From positions 119,248-183,247 of the forward strand of contig JAHBXK010000003.1 in NCBI GenBank assembly GCA_019636535.1: a stretch of 64,000 nucleotides of DNA, read 5' to 3'. Of this stretch, positions 63,490 to 64,000 are shown in pieces. The notes below the pieces were generated by a model that had not been told where the DNA came from, did not search any database, and saw nothing but the letters and a program-made list of their open reading frames with translations. The first letter of the stretch is position 1. The number at the start of each line of letters is the position of its first letter. The DNA is from Phycisphaeraceae bacterium. GTDB lineage: Bacteria; Planctomycetota; Phycisphaerae; Phycisphaerales; UBA1924. The position numbers and the translations under genes are program-made.

Positions 63490-63870
63490 GCCCCAACTCC
63501 GCCCCCGTCGAGTATAACGCCCCCCCTACGCATCCCCCTTCCCACGCCCCCTCCACACCCCGCGCTCCACATCCGGTCACACGCGTTCCCCCGCATCCGG
63601 ACCGTCCGGGATGCGCCCCGGACCGGCTCTTCCGCGCCCCGGCCCGGCCCTGCCGATCCACGGCCCAGGTCTCCTGATCCACGGCCCGGGTCATCCGGGC
63701 CGCGGCCCAAGTCTCCTGATCCGCGGATCAACGACGCTGCGCCGGGGCTCAAACCACCTGATCCGGGGGACACCTGCCCCGCGCCGTGGTCGTTGCGCCA
63801 CGGTCCCGATCTTGAGCACGAACCCACACGTGCCGGCCCTCCTCTCTCCCTCCCCCCACTCAACCGACAG
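63490..63870. other. 381-bp gene-free stretch with degenerate repeats
   Basis: No gene is supported. It holds C-rich tracts and the 63640-63760 repeat. Confidence 0.6.
63640..63760. repeat. Degenerate GGCCCAGGTCTCCTGATCCAC-type repeat
   Basis: Three to four copies of a 21-24 bp phrase built on CTGATCC and GGCCCRGGTC, decaying toward 63760. It is unlike the 56.6 kb repeat. Confidence 0.6.
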
Positions 63871-63954
63871 TCAACCGACACCCCTCTTCCGGTGGAGCAG
63901 CCAGCCGAGTTCCGGCATGCGCAGCAACCGGCTCACCACCAGGTACACCCCCCC
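63871..63954 (-). CDS. C-terminal fragment of an unknown protein (runs to the poly-C run)
   Basis: A frame ends at TGA 63871 and reads GVYLVVSRLLRMPELGWL then LHRKRGVG. The hydrophobic/basic pattern looks like the end of a membrane protein. It continues into the poly-C run at 63956 and cannot be identified. Confidence 0.35.
   Translation of the reverse strand, partial: GGVYLVVSRLLRMPELGWLLHRKRGVG

Positions 63955-64000
<46 letters not shown>

Overview
This 64 kb window is GC-rich, densely coding bacterial chromosome. It most likely comes from a planctomycete of the class Phycisphaerae. That placement is inferred from gene content: exported proteins ending in dockerin-like calcium repeats, a lone pseudopilin, an ECF sigma factor coupled to a one-TM partner, and many proteins with low-complexity linkers. 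The organism should be diderm and peptidoglycan-containing, because the window carries murC, murB, ddl, a probable ftsQ, a PBP2-like protein, kdsA and a PagL-like lipid A deacylase. No rRNA genes, CRISPR array, phage genes or insertion sequences were seen. One tRNA gene (Glu, CTC) is present.

Layout, left to right. 0-8 kb: a truncated class B PBP, FolE2 with an adjacent Nudix hydrolase, then a piece of the dcw cluster in E. coli order (murC-murB-ddl-ftsQ). 8-13 kb: SlyX, a PagL-like outer-membrane protein, an Hpt protein and a REC-GGDEF diguanylate cyclase, tRNA-Glu with an intrinsic terminator, GreA and a polytopic membrane protein. 13-27 kb: central metabolism and housekeeping (gpmI, peroxiredoxin, YggS, exported nuclease-fold protein, argG, glucan phosphorylase coupled to a YmdB-like phosphoesterase, amidase, ABC-F ATPase, DUF481 protein). 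27-36 kb: the mcsA-mcsB protein-arginine kinase operon, rpmB, a DegT aminotransferase, a long dnaA, an acetyltransferase, rpmA and kdsA. 36-44 kb: a minus-strand group with a zinc-ribbon protein, a membrane ferredoxin fused to a TPR domain, RidA and a small membrane protein, followed by two metallopeptidases, a UbiE/MenG methyltransferase and a B12-binding-like protein. 44-48 kb: an ECF sigma operon ending in a large exported protein of unknown function. 48-54 kb: typA, a pseudopilin, an arsR-arsC-arsM arsenic operon with a visible promoter/operator, and rplU. 54-64 kb: an EamA half-transporter, a one-domain asparaginase-like protein, a phytase-esterase-like protein, a 1.1 kb repeat field, an AbgT transporter, pgi, a degenerate transglutaminase-like protein, scpB, and a C-homopolymer run at the window edge.

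Themes: the left side supports envelope growth and division (Mur/Ddl/FtsQ/PBP, amidase, KdsA, PagL). gpmI, pgi and glucan phosphorylase serve carbon metabolism. McsAB, peroxiredoxin, RidA, M48 peptidase and the ars operon are stress functions. From about 50 kb to the end, intergenic and even coding DNA is full of C/G homopolymer tracts and short tandem repeats that the first 50 kb lacks.

The observations most worth a second look are the 133-bp out-of-frame arsR/arsC overlap with a strong internal ribosome binding site, the membrane ferredoxin-TPR fusion, the ECF sigma operon with an unknown exported product, the 21-bp repeats open on both strands, and several family members missing a signature residue. 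No clearly new multi-gene system could be established from sequence alone. Start codons were often chosen by homology or ribosome binding site and are flagged where uncertain.
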